A DNA stretch of 64,000 bases from Parachlamydiales bacterium (GTDB taxonomy: Bacteria; Chlamydiota; Chlamydiia; Chlamydiales; SM23-39), in assembly GCA_019694475.1 (NCBI GenBank), contig JAIBBX010000002.1, positions 186,001-250,000 of the forward strand. The letters run 5' to 3'. Positions 53,040 through 62,168 of this stretch are shown here, one piece after another. Every line of letters begins with the position of its first letter. Position 1 is the stretch's first letter. The notes beneath the pieces are model-generated. The model ran no database searches, was not told where the DNA came from, and was given only the letters and a program-made list of their open reading frames with translations. The position numbers and the translations under genes are program-made.

Positions 53040-54127
53040 AAGGCCTCCGAGATCGATTGCAAATCTTTGACCGTATCATTGATGATTTTGGCAGCCTTCA
53101 CGATCTCCTCTTCCGTAGTCATGCGGCTCAAGGAAAAACTCAGTGCAGTCTCATCGATTGTCGAAAGATGCGGAGCATAGGCGCCTCCAATGGCCGCATA
53201 AACGCCTTTGCGGCTAAGGAAGTAGAGGAGAGCTTCTTGATGCACTCCTTTGAATGCAATGAGCGAAGTATTAGGAAGGCGGAGATGGTTTTTGAAAAGA
53301 ACTTCGCCCTGAACAGACGACTCAAAAAGAGCGCGGAGTCGAGCGACTTCGAGCGCCATCGTATCGAGATAAAGAGATGCTTGGCTGGCCGCTGCGCTCA
53401 ATGCCATGAATGAGGGGATGTCAAAACTGCCGCCGCGGTAGCCTGCCTGCTCATTGCCGCCTAAAATCAGCGGGACGAGTGGCGCTTTTTCTTTCGCAAA
53501 AAGACCGCCTGAGCCTTTGACAGAGTGAATCCGATCGCCTGAAAAGGTGAGATAATCGCTCTCGAATGCAATCGGATATTTGCCGACGGCATAGGTGGCA
53601 TCGAGGTGAAGAAGGATGTTTTTTTCTTTTGCAAGATTGATGATTTCATCTGCAGGTTGAATTACGCCGGTTAAACCATGCGCCATGCTCACAGAAATCA
53701 ATGAGGTGCGCGGATTGATGAGTTTTGCAAGCGCCTCGACATCGATCAGTCCATCTTTTGCCGGAGCGATTTTGATGGTGCAGCCCAGTTCTTCAAGCCT
53801 TTTTGCGCAGCGCATAGTTGGCGCATCTTCGATTTCAGATACGATGATGTGCGTCTTTCCTGTTTTGCGCGCGACCTCTAAAAAAATGGATAGGAAAACT
53901 TGATTGATCCCTTCAGCGCCTGAGGATGTGAAAACAAACCGATCCGGCTCCCCAGCGCCTACTAAATCATAAATCATCTGATAATGCGTATCGAGAGATG
54001 CGATCAATTCCTGGCCCATTTTGTGCGGGGCAAACGAGGCCCCCCAACGATCTTGCAGATATGGGGTCATCCTTTCTAATGCAGCTGAGCAAGGGCGTGT
54101 AGCAGAATGGTGATCAAGATAAATCAT
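53036..54127 (-). CDS. NifS/IscS-like aminotransferase without the usual catalytic cysteine
   Basis: 363 residues from the ATG at 54127 (MIYLDHHSATRP). The class V fold is clear: FTSSGAEGINQVFL (pyridoxal phosphate cup), HLDATYAVGKYPI and the PLP Lys in FSGDRIHSVKGSGGLF. In the family a GSAC motif carries the catalytic Cys late in the chain; here it reads GGAYAPHLS, so the Cys is replaced by Tyr. The PLP-stacking His (EHxAV) also reads EDAPT. The protein may therefore not be a working cysteine desulfurase. It overlaps gpmA by 14 bases. Confidence 0.82.
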   Translation of the reverse strand: MIYLDHHSATRPCSAALERMTPYLQDRWGASFAPHKMGQELIASLDTHYQMIYDLVGAGEPDRFVFTSSGAEGINQVFLSIFLEVARKTGKTHIIVSEIEDAPTMRCAKRLEELGCTIKIAPAKDGLIDVEALAKLINPRTSLISVSMAHGLTGVIQPADEIINLAKEKNILLHLDATYAVGKYPIAFESDYLTFSGDRIHSVKGSGGLFAKEKAPLVPLILGGNEQAGYRGGSFDIPSFMALSAAASQASLYLDTMALEVARLRALFESSVQGEVLFKNHLRLPNTSLIAFKGVHQEALLYFLSRKGVYAAIGGAYAPHLSTIDETALSFSLSRMTTEEEIVKAAKIINDTVKDLQSISEAL

Positions 54128-54794
54128 ATCGACCGTGATCGTAGGTATATATGCGCGGCTCGCCCGTCGGCAATTCAAGAGATACCACTTCTTCTTTGCT
54201 CAAATTTTGAATATGCATAGCGATCGAACGGAGAGAATTGCCATGAGCGGAAACAAGAACGGTTTTCCCTTTTTGCAAATAGGGTTCTATTTCTTTTTTG
54301 AAATAGGGAATGGTCCTTTCCGCAGTCATCTTCAAACTTTCCCCTTCTGGCGGACGGGTATCGAAGCTGCGGCGCCAAATATGGACCTGTTCGGCCCCAA
54401 ATTTTTTGGCTGTTTCAGCTTTATTAAGCCCCTGAAGATGGCCGTACATTCTTTCGTTGAGCTCCCAAGCCGTGTAGACGGGGATCAGCTTCTTTTTAGC
54501 CTCTTCGCTATAGACTCCTCCCCACTCTTCCAGCTTGCCTTGGCCCGGATGCAAGAATACGGGGATTTTGCCGCTTTTGTGGTGCAAAAGCGCGAGCGGA
54601 ACGGTCATTTGAGCTCGGATGAGCGTAGAGGTAAAGATCACATCGATCGGGATATTTTCGATCTTCTTCCCGGCCTCGATGCACTCTTGGTTTCCCTGCT
54701 CGCTCATGGGGATATCGACCCAGCCGGTGAAAAGATTTTCTTTATTCCAGATCGACTGGCCGTGTCTCAGAAGGATCAATTTTGGTTTTGCCAT
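54114..54794 (-). CDS. gpmA: 2,3-bisphosphoglycerate-dependent phosphoglycerate mutase
   Basis: 226 residues. The glycolytic enzyme interconverts 3- and 2-phosphoglycerate. The phospho-His is in LLRHGQSIWN, with RMYGHLQGLNKAE, a RPPEGESLKMTAERTIPYF and the second His in SAHGNSLRSI. The product of the same gene in Chlamydia lies next to the NifS-like gene. The start at 54794 has no strong ribosome-binding site. Confidence 0.95.
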   Translation of the reverse strand: MAKPKLILLRHGQSIWNKENLFTGWVDIPMSEQGNQECIEAGKKIENIPIDVIFTSTLIRAQMTVPLALLHHKSGKIPVFLHPGQGKLEEWGGVYSEEAKKKLIPVYTAWELNERMYGHLQGLNKAETAKKFGAEQVHIWRRSFDTRPPEGESLKMTAERTIPYFKKEIEPYLQKGKTVLVSAHGNSLRSIAMHIQNLSKEEVVSLELPTGEPRIYTYDHGRYDLS

Positions 54795-54841
54795 GATTTG
54801 CAGTTTATCAGAAAGGGAGATTCCTTTATAGTTTTAGCACC

Positions 54842-55543
54842 ATGGAAAAGAAAAGATTGAGTAAAGCGCTTGCCGCTGCCGGCATCGCTTCAAGAAGAGC
54901 CTGCGAAGAACTTATTTTTGAGGGCCGCGTTCAAGTCAATGGCGAGACGATTAAGCTCCCTCAGCACCATATCGATTGGGACACAGATCGGATTACAGTC
55001 GACGGCGAAACGGTCAAGACTGAGCAGAAAAAAGTTTACTATCTGCTGAACAAACCTCCTGGGTATATCTGCACCAACATCCGGCCAGGTAAAAAAAAGA
55101 TTGTTCTCGACCTCTTTCCCGATACAAATGAGCGCCTTTTCACAGTCGGCCGCCTCGACAAAGAAACGAACGGGCTGATCCTGGTCACTAACGATGGCCA
55201 TTTTGCCAATCGGGTCATCCACCCCTCTTCGAATATCATCAAAGAATATGTGGTCAAAACCCTTCAGGAAATTACGCCGGAGCATCTTGAAACTTTATCG
55301 CAAGGTGCGCGAGTTGATGATAAATGGGTCCGTCCAGTATCCGTTCGCAAAATCAGAAAAGGAACCTTCAGAATCTGTGTGAAAGAAGGAAAAAAACACG
55401 AAGTTCGCATCATTGCGGAACGAGCAAAACTGAAAGTGGCCGAACTGACCCGTGTGCGGATCGGATCGCTTCTTTTGGGCACTTTGCAAGAAGGCGAGTA
55501 CCGCCCCCTCACAGAAAAAGATAAAGAGCTTCTTTTCTCCTAA
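54842..55543 (+). CDS. RsuA/RluB-family pseudouridine synthase
   Basis: 233 residues with an N-terminal S4 RNA-binding domain (RLSKALAAAGIASRRACEEL) and a catalytic GRLDKETNGLILVTNDG, the RsuA/RluB/E/F signature. The C-terminal part has GKKHEVRIIAERAKL. It modifies a uridine in rRNA; the member (16S or 23S) cannot be decided by motif. It is divergent from gpmA with a 47-base gap and is followed by a small gene in the Chlamydia order. Confidence 0.92.
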   Translation: MEKKRLSKALAAAGIASRRACEELIFEGRVQVNGETIKLPQHHIDWDTDRITVDGETVKTEQKKVYYLLNKPPGYICTNIRPGKKKIVLDLFPDTNERLFTVGRLDKETNGLILVTNDGHFANRVIHPSSNIIKEYVVKTLQEITPEHLETLSQGARVDDKWVRPVSVRKIRKGTFRICVKEGKKHEVRIIAERAKLKVAELTRVRIGSLLLGTLQEGEYRPLTEKDKELLFS

Positions 55544-55579
55544 TCGTCTATTCGATTAGACTAGAGAAAAGGAGCCAAT

Positions 55580-55825
55580 ATGTCTGAAGTTTCTCCCACC
55601 GGCTCAGGTGGACCTGCCTATAAACCGCAATATCGAGTTTCCCCAGAATTTCGAAAATTTTGGGAAAAACTTTTTCATGGAGCAGAACTGAGCGACCTCC
55701 AAATCCATCAAATGACCGATCAATTCGTGAAAAAAGTCTCTGATGACATGAATCAAGTTCTCGCTTGGGCTTTGAAAGAGCAGAAAAAGCGGGAAAAAAG
55801 AGATAAAGGCGAAGACGACGAATAA
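55580..55825 (+). CDS. Small hypothetical protein (place of CT724)
   Basis: 81 residues, soluble and very charged, ending EKRDKGEDDE. AGGAG lies 9 bases before the ATG. No family is recognised. It sits where I recall CT724 after the pseudouridine synthase of Chlamydia; this is a match of position only. Confidence 0.7.
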   Translation: MSEVSPTGSGGPAYKPQYRVSPEFRKFWEKLFHGAELSDLQIHQMTDQFVKKVSDDMNQVLAWALKEQKKREKRDKGEDDE

Positions 55826-55851
55826 AAAAAAGGCCGCTTAGATCAGCGGCC
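55824..55851 (-). terminator. Terminator of the TpsB-like gene at 55867
   Basis: Minus strand: GGCCGCT/AGCGGCC with loop GATCTA, followed by seven T. Confidence 0.88.
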
Positions 55852-55866
55852 CCATGCTTCAAGAGA

Positions 55867-57672
55867 TTAGATGCTCGCGACAACTCCGAAATGGAGCATG
55901 TGGCGCAGCGGATTTGGACTGTTGTCGATCTGTCTGAGTTTCCAGCCATAATCGAGTCGAACGGTCAGGTATTTTTGAATCACATAGCGAAGTCCTGGTC
56001 CAGCGCCAACTAGGTACTGGAACTTGCGCTCGTTGAAATAGCGCTTGTGGTTTTTCGCATAACCGTAATCCAAGAAGAGCAAGAATCTCAGCTCATCGCG
56101 GTATTTCCGTTTTGAACACTCGCAGAATGTGCCGAGAAGACTAAGAGGTCTTGTGCGCAACTCAATATTTCCAATGATTGCGTTATCGCCGTTGACTTCC
56201 CGTTCTTCATAACCACGGACAGTGTTGTATCCGCCTAATCCAAACTGCTCGCTTGCCAGCAGGTTTGCGCTAGAGACTTGATAGCGCAGGCTTGGCTCAA
56301 AAGTGAAGTCAGATGGGAGTCGGAAAATCGATGCCACGGAAACCCTTCCATATACATAGGCGTTTTTTGCCCCTGCGCGAAGGTCATTATAGTGGCTGTT
56401 TTGCTGATCGGGAAGCCATCTTCCAGGAGACCAGAACACTTCGATCGTGCCCGAATTTTTGGTTCTTTCTGTTTCAAGACCCGCATTGATTCCAGCCATC
56501 AGCTGAGTGATATTGACGGTCTTTCCAAAAATGAATTCATCGTTGTTTAAGAGGTTGGTATTGGTTCTCTTCCAATCAAATCCCCAAGTAAACTCTTCGA
56601 GAATCGAAAGGCCAGGAGGCAGAGGGATCTCATAGCGAAGCGAAGCTTGCGCGCTGCTACCTTTCGTGCTAACGCCGGGATTCCCCTGCAAAGCTGCTTT
56701 CACTTCTGAGTAACCGCCATAAAGATCCAACGTATGCCGCCAAGAAAGAGGAGCTGTGTAGTTCGCTGAATGGGCCCAGAACTCATTATAATGAGTGCCT
56801 GTTGTGAATTGATACGTGAAGATATGGTCTAACCAGAACGCATTTCCCCAGTTGAAGCCGGCAAAGTAGCGATTGTGGCCAGACTGAGCAATACCCGTAT
56901 TATCGGCCCCTGCATAAAGACGCCATGGGTACTGATCGACAGTTACCAGTTCAATGTCAACCATTCCATCATACTGCGACTGGGTAAAAACCAAGTCGGT
57001 TGTGCGGAACGGGTTTCTGTTGATCCAATTCAAGTCGTAAATCAAAGAATCTGCTTGGATACGGCATCCTGATGGAGTGCTGATATATCCTGCAAGACGG
57101 TCGCTGCTAAAGTATTTGTTGCAGACCGATCGGACGCATCCAAGGCGGCTTTCTTGCACAATCAGCTGCAAAACACCTGTTTTCACCGATTGGGGAGGCA
57201 CAGTGATCTTAACTACAGGACGGTTGTGCTCGCGGTAATATTGGGTGACTGCCCGTTTGATTTCCATGAGATCGCACTGACGAACCGGCTCGCACCAAAA
57301 ACGATTGAGTTTTTTATAAAGCGAATCGGTGCTGCCAGGAAGATCGACATCATCGACAACAACGCCTTCAACATTTTCAAGATTCGCCGATCTTACAGAT
57401 TTATTGGAAGACACAAGCAGCAATCCCTTGAAGGAAGGAATGACAATTTTCGTGTCATTGCATACGGCCTCACACGGTTCTGGCGGGCAGGGACATACTT
57501 CTTTTGCCGTTGCTCCGCATGGTTCGCAAGCATCTCCTTTTCGGGCAATATCCTGGACGTTTGCGGGGGATTCTTGAACAACTATTCGCGTTTCTAATGA
57601 AGCTGATGCTTCCTGCGCAGATAGGATCATATTGCAGGAGATAAACACAGCTACCAGATATTTACTATACAT
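55867..57672 (-). CDS. TpsB-like outer-membrane transporter with N-terminal Cys-Pro cluster
   Basis: 601 residues. A signal peptide is followed by a Cys-rich segment of about residues 46-72 (CEPCGATAKEVCPCPPEPC...), then POTRA-like domains and a beta-barrel. It shares with the paralogue at 22208: IELVTVDQYPWRLYAGADNTG, EIPLPPGLSILEEF and GYNTVRGYEEREVNG. Like that protein, it has no TpsA gene beside it. The Cys-Pro cluster recalls the porin tails at 40667-44705 and could anchor it in the same disulfide network (inference). Confidence 0.87.
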   Translation of the reverse strand: MYSKYLVAVFISCNMILSAQEASASLETRIVVQESPANVQDIARKGDACEPCGATAKEVCPCPPEPCEAVCNDTKIVIPSFKGLLLVSSNKSVRSANLENVEGVVVDDVDLPGSTDSLYKKLNRFWCEPVRQCDLMEIKRAVTQYYREHNRPVVKITVPPQSVKTGVLQLIVQESRLGCVRSVCNKYFSSDRLAGYISTPSGCRIQADSLIYDLNWINRNPFRTTDLVFTQSQYDGMVDIELVTVDQYPWRLYAGADNTGIAQSGHNRYFAGFNWGNAFWLDHIFTYQFTTGTHYNEFWAHSANYTAPLSWRHTLDLYGGYSEVKAALQGNPGVSTKGSSAQASLRYEIPLPPGLSILEEFTWGFDWKRTNTNLLNNDEFIFGKTVNITQLMAGINAGLETERTKNSGTIEVFWSPGRWLPDQQNSHYNDLRAGAKNAYVYGRVSVASIFRLPSDFTFEPSLRYQVSSANLLASEQFGLGGYNTVRGYEEREVNGDNAIIGNIELRTRPLSLLGTFCECSKRKYRDELRFLLFLDYGYAKNHKRYFNERKFQYLVGAGPGLRYVIQKYLTVRLDYGWKLRQIDNSPNPLRHMLHFGVVASI

Positions 57673-57797
57673 CGATACCTCGTACGAAGAAGCTTTGTCT
57701 CACCATAACCAAATTTGCCTTTTTTTATAATATTTTTTTTCATTTCCCCTGTTTGAGAGGTTGTTTTTAACCCGTTTGATCAGATAGAATCTTTTGC

Positions 57798-58472
57798 ATG
57801 TTGACGATCGCAAGACTTTTTGGAAAGTCGCCCTTCGCCCTTTTGCAAACACATATGAGCAAGGTTGCTTCATGCGTCAGCGAACTCCCTTCTCTTTTTC
57901 AAGCTTTAGTGAAACAAGAAATGAATGCGATAGCACTCATCGGCGAGCGCATTTCGACGCTTGAGCACGAAGCTGATCTTACAAAAAATGATATTCGCAA
58001 CCATCTTCCTAAAAGTCTTTTTCTTCAAGTCGATCGCACCTCCTTACTAGATATTCTCTCCCTTCAAGATGCGATCGCAGACCAAACTGAAGCGATTGCT
58101 TTACACGCCGGAATGAGGGCAATTCCCCTGATCCCATCGATGCACGAAGATTTTTTTGCCTTTTGCAATAAAAATCTAGATGCCTTCTCCTTAGCTTTTC
58201 AGGTTTTGCAAGAGCTTGAAGAACTTCTTGAATCGTCTTTTGGCGGAATCGAAGCGCAGAAGGTCAAAGGGATGGTTGAGAAAATCGCTTTCACAGAATA
58301 TGAAATGACGAATTTGAAAAACAAATTAATCAAAAAACTGTACAATCAATGTGATGAGATGCCCTATCCAGTCTTTCATTTATTTCTGACTATGATTGAA
58401 GAAATTGGGCGTCTTGCATGTCTATCTGAAAAATTGGGCAACAGGGTACGCATGTTGCTAGAGATTAAGTGA
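57798..58472 (+). CDS. PhoU-like/DUF47 phosphate-transport accessory protein
   Basis: 224 residues, nearly all helical, with repeated acidic residues along a four-helix-bundle pattern (ISTLEHEADLTKNDIRNHLPKS) typical of the TIGR00153/DUF47 family. The partner permease follows after 18 bases. The pair matches CT691-CT692 as I recall. It likely regulates or stabilises phosphate uptake by the permease. Confidence 0.88.
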   Translation: MLTIARLFGKSPFALLQTHMSKVASCVSELPSLFQALVKQEMNAIALIGERISTLEHEADLTKNDIRNHLPKSLFLQVDRTSLLDILSLQDAIADQTEAIALHAGMRAIPLIPSMHEDFFAFCNKNLDAFSLAFQVLQELEELLESSFGGIEAQKVKGMVEKIAFTEYEMTNLKNKLIKKLYNQCDEMPYPVFHLFLTMIEEIGRLACLSEKLGNRVRMLLEIK

Positions 58473-58490
58473 GGGCGGAATCTGATATCA

Positions 58491-59903
58491 ATGGAACAGT
58501 TTACTTTGATACAGATCTTAGCTTTAGCGCTGGGCTTTTATATGGCCTGGAACATTGGCGCAAACGATGTAGCCAATGCGATGGGAACTTCAGTCGGCTC
58601 TAAGGCGCTTACCTTAAAAAAGGCGGTGTTTCTTGCCGCCATTCTCGAATTTTCAGGAGCTTATTTTGTCGGTTCCAGCGTTTCAGAGACGATTCAAAAA
58701 GGGATTGTAGAGCCGAGCATCTTTCAATCTGATCCGATGATTTTTGTTTTTGGCATGATGGGATCTCTTCTTGCGACAGGCGCGCTTCTGCAAGTTGCCT
58801 CCTATTTTGGCCTTCCTGTTTCCACAACCCATGCTATTGTGGGCGCAGTCCTTGGATTTGGATTTTGCATCGGAGGTCCAAGCGCGATTCACTGGCAAGA
58901 ATTGGGATGGATTGCTTCTAGCTGGATTCTCTCTCCCCTCTTAAGCGGCATCGTTTCCTACGCCATTTTCAGTCTCATCCAAAGAAAAATCCTCTTCGCG
59001 CTCGATCCGATCGCAGCCTGTCAAAAACTAGCTCCTTTTCTCATTTTCCTCTGTTTTTCTGTCGCCTCTTTAAGCCTTGTTTATCATGGGATGAATCTCG
59101 ACCTTTCGATATTTTCTGCCTTTTCCCTCTCATGTTCGATTGGTCTTGCCGCCGCCTGGATCGGCCGTCCTTTAGTGATGCGGACTCTTGAGCCTGCCTT
59201 GCAAATGAACGATGGATTCCATCCTCTTCAAGCAGTCAGCCTTGAAAAAGCCCTCCATCACCTGCAAAGAGTACACCTCTCAAATCGCAACCCCTCATAT
59301 GCCGGTGAAATTTCCCAAATCCTGGGCCGTGTTCAATCGCTCACAGACACAGTGAAAAGAACCACGCCGGAACTTCACTCTTCCCATCATTATCAGGGAG
59401 TGGAAAAGATCTTCATCATCTTACAGATTATGAGCGCATGCTTAGTGGCTTTTGCTCATGGGGCCAATGATGTAGCGAATGCAATCGGCCCAGTAGCAGC
59501 AGTGATCGATGTTTTAAAAAACAAGACGATTTCCGGCGAATCAGCCGTCCCTTCCTGGCTTCTTGCCCTTGGTGGCGGCGGAATCGTGATTGGTCTTGCT
59601 ACTTGGGGATGGAGAGTTATAGAGACGATTGGCAAAAAAATTACAGAATTGACGCCTACCCGAGGATTTTCTGCCGAGTTCGGTGCAGCATTCACTATCC
59701 TGCTTGCCTCAAAATTAGGCCTGCCAATCTCCACTACCCATTCACTGATTGGTGCGGTTCTTGGGGTTGGGATGGCGCGCGGGCTCAAAGCGCTCAACCT
59801 TCAAACCATCAAAGAGATCGTAGTCTCCTGGGTCGTTACGATCCCCCTTTGCGCACTCTTCAGCATCCTCGCCTTCTACACACTTAAGTTTTGCTTTTAT
59901 TGA
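58491..59903 (+). CDS. Inorganic phosphate transporter (PiT family)
   Basis: 470 residues, about eleven membrane segments. The duplicated PiT signature is clear: NIGANDVANAMGTSVGSKAL near residue 20 and AHGANDVANAIGPVAAV near 320, with VSTTHAIVGAVLGFG and ISTTHSLIGAVLGVG as the paired second motif. Cations (H+ or Na+) drive phosphate entry. A hydrophilic loop of about 100 residues separates the halves. It lies downstream of the PhoU-like gene in the same operon. Confidence 0.93.
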   Translation: MEQFTLIQILALALGFYMAWNIGANDVANAMGTSVGSKALTLKKAVFLAAILEFSGAYFVGSSVSETIQKGIVEPSIFQSDPMIFVFGMMGSLLATGALLQVASYFGLPVSTTHAIVGAVLGFGFCIGGPSAIHWQELGWIASSWILSPLLSGIVSYAIFSLIQRKILFALDPIAACQKLAPFLIFLCFSVASLSLVYHGMNLDLSIFSAFSLSCSIGLAAAWIGRPLVMRTLEPALQMNDGFHPLQAVSLEKALHHLQRVHLSNRNPSYAGEISQILGRVQSLTDTVKRTTPELHSSHHYQGVEKIFIILQIMSACLVAFAHGANDVANAIGPVAAVIDVLKNKTISGESAVPSWLLALGGGGIVIGLATWGWRVIETIGKKITELTPTRGFSAEFGAAFTILLASKLGLPISTTHSLIGAVLGVGMARGLKALNLQTIKEIVVSWVVTIPLCALFSILAFYTLKFCFY

Positions 59904-59995
59904 TTAGCCTTGAAGATACACCGAAAATCAAATTAATAATAACATTGTTTAGAACTTATAAATCTAGCATAATATTCTAGAAATATAAGGCGCTA

Positions 59996-61342
59996 ATGTC
60001 ATTCATTTTAAAATTATTTGGACATCAATCCCAGCAAGCAAAACCCTCATCGAATTCTCAATCAAACCCCAATCAGGTCAAACCTATATCTGTGTCGATG
60101 CCGGACTCCGTCGATCTTAGCCGTCCCATGACCTTGCGCGGAGGAAAAAAAATCGAAAATATCAGCGCTGCAACCCAAGTTTTGCAAACAATCGAAGAAG
60201 AGTCTGATTCAACAGAGGACGATGCATCCAAGCCGATGACTTTGCGCGGAGGCAAGCAGATCGGAAGCAGCGATCAGGAAGACATTGAAGCCGAAAGAGA
60301 CGAAGAAATGCAGATGATGCAATCGGCTAAAAAAACAACCAAAGCGAAGCAAGAAACCTTAAATGCTTCAGGAAGACTCAAACGGAAAACCTTCGAGAAT
60401 TACGAGGATCTACCGATTCCATTTTCTATGACAAAGAAAAAAGTCAAAACAGAACATGATTCGCCAGAACCCTCTGCGAGAAAATTGCGCTCATCTTCCT
60501 CGCACTCAAACGCCTCGCCTCAGGTTTTAGAGGAGAATAAAGAAAAGCCTAACAGACACATTTCGGTTTCCAAAGATCTTTCTCGAACGAGCCGGAGGGA
60601 TCGAATGAAGTCAAAGATATTTGCAAAATCCTCTTTGCAAGCCCCAGCAGTTAAGGCGTCGGCTGAGAGTGCGATTCGGAACATTCCACGCGGATTCAAT
60701 ATGCCTGTTGCAACGGCAAAAGTGAATTTACGAGGCCTAGTCCTCCGTCAATTCGAAGAAGCCAATCCTCCCATGATTTCTGATGCCGTTCTCCAACCCT
60801 ACTTGGCCGACATGGAAAAATATGGAATCCGCCCGAATCTCAAGCTTTGCAAAATCAATCAAGAAGTCGGGAATGGGGTCTTTTTGGCTCCTGATGCCAA
60901 TCCGATTCCAGAAAATCAGTTCATCGGTCTGTATGGAGGGGAATATATTGTCGCTCATTCCGAAGAAGATGTGGACAGCGATTATCTTTTCACCGTATTT
61001 ACCGATATTGAGTTACAAAATTCCGAACTTGACCTTATCGAAGGGGCACGCAATTTCGAGACGAATCAGTTTTGCCTTGAAGTAGATGGAAAGAAGAAGG
61101 GAAATTTTTGCCGCTATTTTAACCATACATCTGCGGAGCATGCGAACCTAAAGTTCTGTTATGTGTGCATGAAGGATGGAAGCATCCAAATCGCCTTTTA
61201 TACCAAGAAAACCGTTTATCCTGGAGAGCAGCTAATGCTCGACTATAAAAATGAATTCTGGAGAGCGAAAAAGATCCAGCCTAAAATTGAAACTCCTAAA
61301 ACATATACTTTGACCCGCCGCGGTCAAATCCGCGGCTCGTAA
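59996..61342 (+). CDS. SET-domain protein with basic, low-complexity N-terminal region
   Basis: 448 residues. The SET domain occupies about residues 290-430: GNGVFLAPDANPIPENQFIG, GNFCRYFNHTSAEHANL (the NHxxxxN motif) and YPGEQLMLDYKNEFW. The N-terminal 230 residues are low-complexity; PMTLRGGK(K/Q)I occurs twice (about residues 44-53 and 80-89), and stretches such as GRLKRKTF and MTKKKVKTE resemble nuclear-localisation signals. Chlamydial SET proteins can act on host histones or on the Hc1 histone-like protein; which applies here is unknown. It has its own promoter region and a paralogue at 20650. Confidence 0.82.
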   Translation: MSFILKLFGHQSQQAKPSSNSQSNPNQVKPISVSMPDSVDLSRPMTLRGGKKIENISAATQVLQTIEEESDSTEDDASKPMTLRGGKQIGSSDQEDIEAERDEEMQMMQSAKKTTKAKQETLNASGRLKRKTFENYEDLPIPFSMTKKKVKTEHDSPEPSARKLRSSSSHSNASPQVLEENKEKPNRHISVSKDLSRTSRRDRMKSKIFAKSSLQAPAVKASAESAIRNIPRGFNMPVATAKVNLRGLVLRQFEEANPPMISDAVLQPYLADMEKYGIRPNLKLCKINQEVGNGVFLAPDANPIPENQFIGLYGGEYIVAHSEEDVDSDYLFTVFTDIELQNSELDLIEGARNFETNQFCLEVDGKKKGNFCRYFNHTSAEHANLKFCYVCMKDGSIQIAFYTKKTVYPGEQLMLDYKNEFWRAKKIQPKIETPKTYTLTRRGQIRGS

Positions 61343-61621
61343 TTCATTGCAAAACAAAAAATTTTCAACACGCAAAAATTGTGGAAAAGATCTTTATTAT
61401 CTTAAGAATTTCTTTTTTCAAGAAGGACTTTTCCCTCCTATAAAAATGTATTAGAGACTGTTAATGGAATTAGTTTCACTCGATTTTTCGGCTCTATAAT
61501 TTTTTCCGCTCTGGTCATTAACCGTTCAAGTTTTGATTTTTAATATTTTTTAGTGTCAAATTTATTCTAATCCTGATACCAGTTAAAAATTCCAGACAAC
61601 TTATTGAGCTGCAAAGATCGC
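61343..61621. other. AT-rich intergenic gap of 279 bases
   Basis: Contains AT-rich sequence with T-runs and no gene that I can support. Promoter elements for the following gene are probably here, but I could not assign a good -35/-10 pair. Confidence 0.5.
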
Positions 61622-62026
61622 ATGAAAATATTATCGCTGCACCTTCTTCGCTACTCCATGTCCATTATTTATTTCTGGTTTGGCGCGCTCAAAATCATGG
61701 GAATCAGCCCCGCAGAAGAATTGGTTTTTCGCGCCACCCATTGGACAGGCGTCCACAATTTCGTGTTCTTTTTGGGAATTTGGGAAGTCGCGATAGGTTT
61801 ATTTTTATTTATTCGAAAACTGTATTGGCTTGGCTTAACCCTTCTTTTTCTTCAATTCCCTGGAACTTTTTCCCCCTTATTTCTCAATCCTGAAGACTGT
61901 TTTACAGTATTTCCATATGGACTTACTATTGAAGGACAATACATCATGAAAAATCTCATTCTCATCTGCGCTGGAATTGTTCTCGCCTCCCACTTAAGGA
62001 AGCCTTGCACAAAACGTAACGACTAA
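61622..62026 (+). CDS. Small membrane protein (DoxX/DUF417-like)
   Basis: 134 residues from the ATG at 61622, with four hydrophobic segments. The pattern YFWFGALKIMGISPAEE, GIWEVAIGLFLF and a C-terminal GQYIMKNLILICAGIVLAS fits the DUF417/DoxX-type family, whose function is not well known (some members relate to respiratory chain or stress). A TTG at 61604 is an alternative start. It stands alone. Confidence 0.65.
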   Translation: MKILSLHLLRYSMSIIYFWFGALKIMGISPAEELVFRATHWTGVHNFVFFLGIWEVAIGLFLFIRKLYWLGLTLLFLQFPGTFSPLFLNPEDCFTVFPYGLTIEGQYIMKNLILICAGIVLASHLRKPCTKRND

Positions 62027-62168
62027 GTTCCCCGCTCTTCGCAAATCATCGCTCCCAAATGTGCGGTCATTCCAGAAAAGCCTTCATCGTTTATCTCTAT
62101 GATTCAATTCACGTTTATGTCAAAAAATTTGCAATACGCAAAAATGCTGAATATTCTATATCTGGGGT

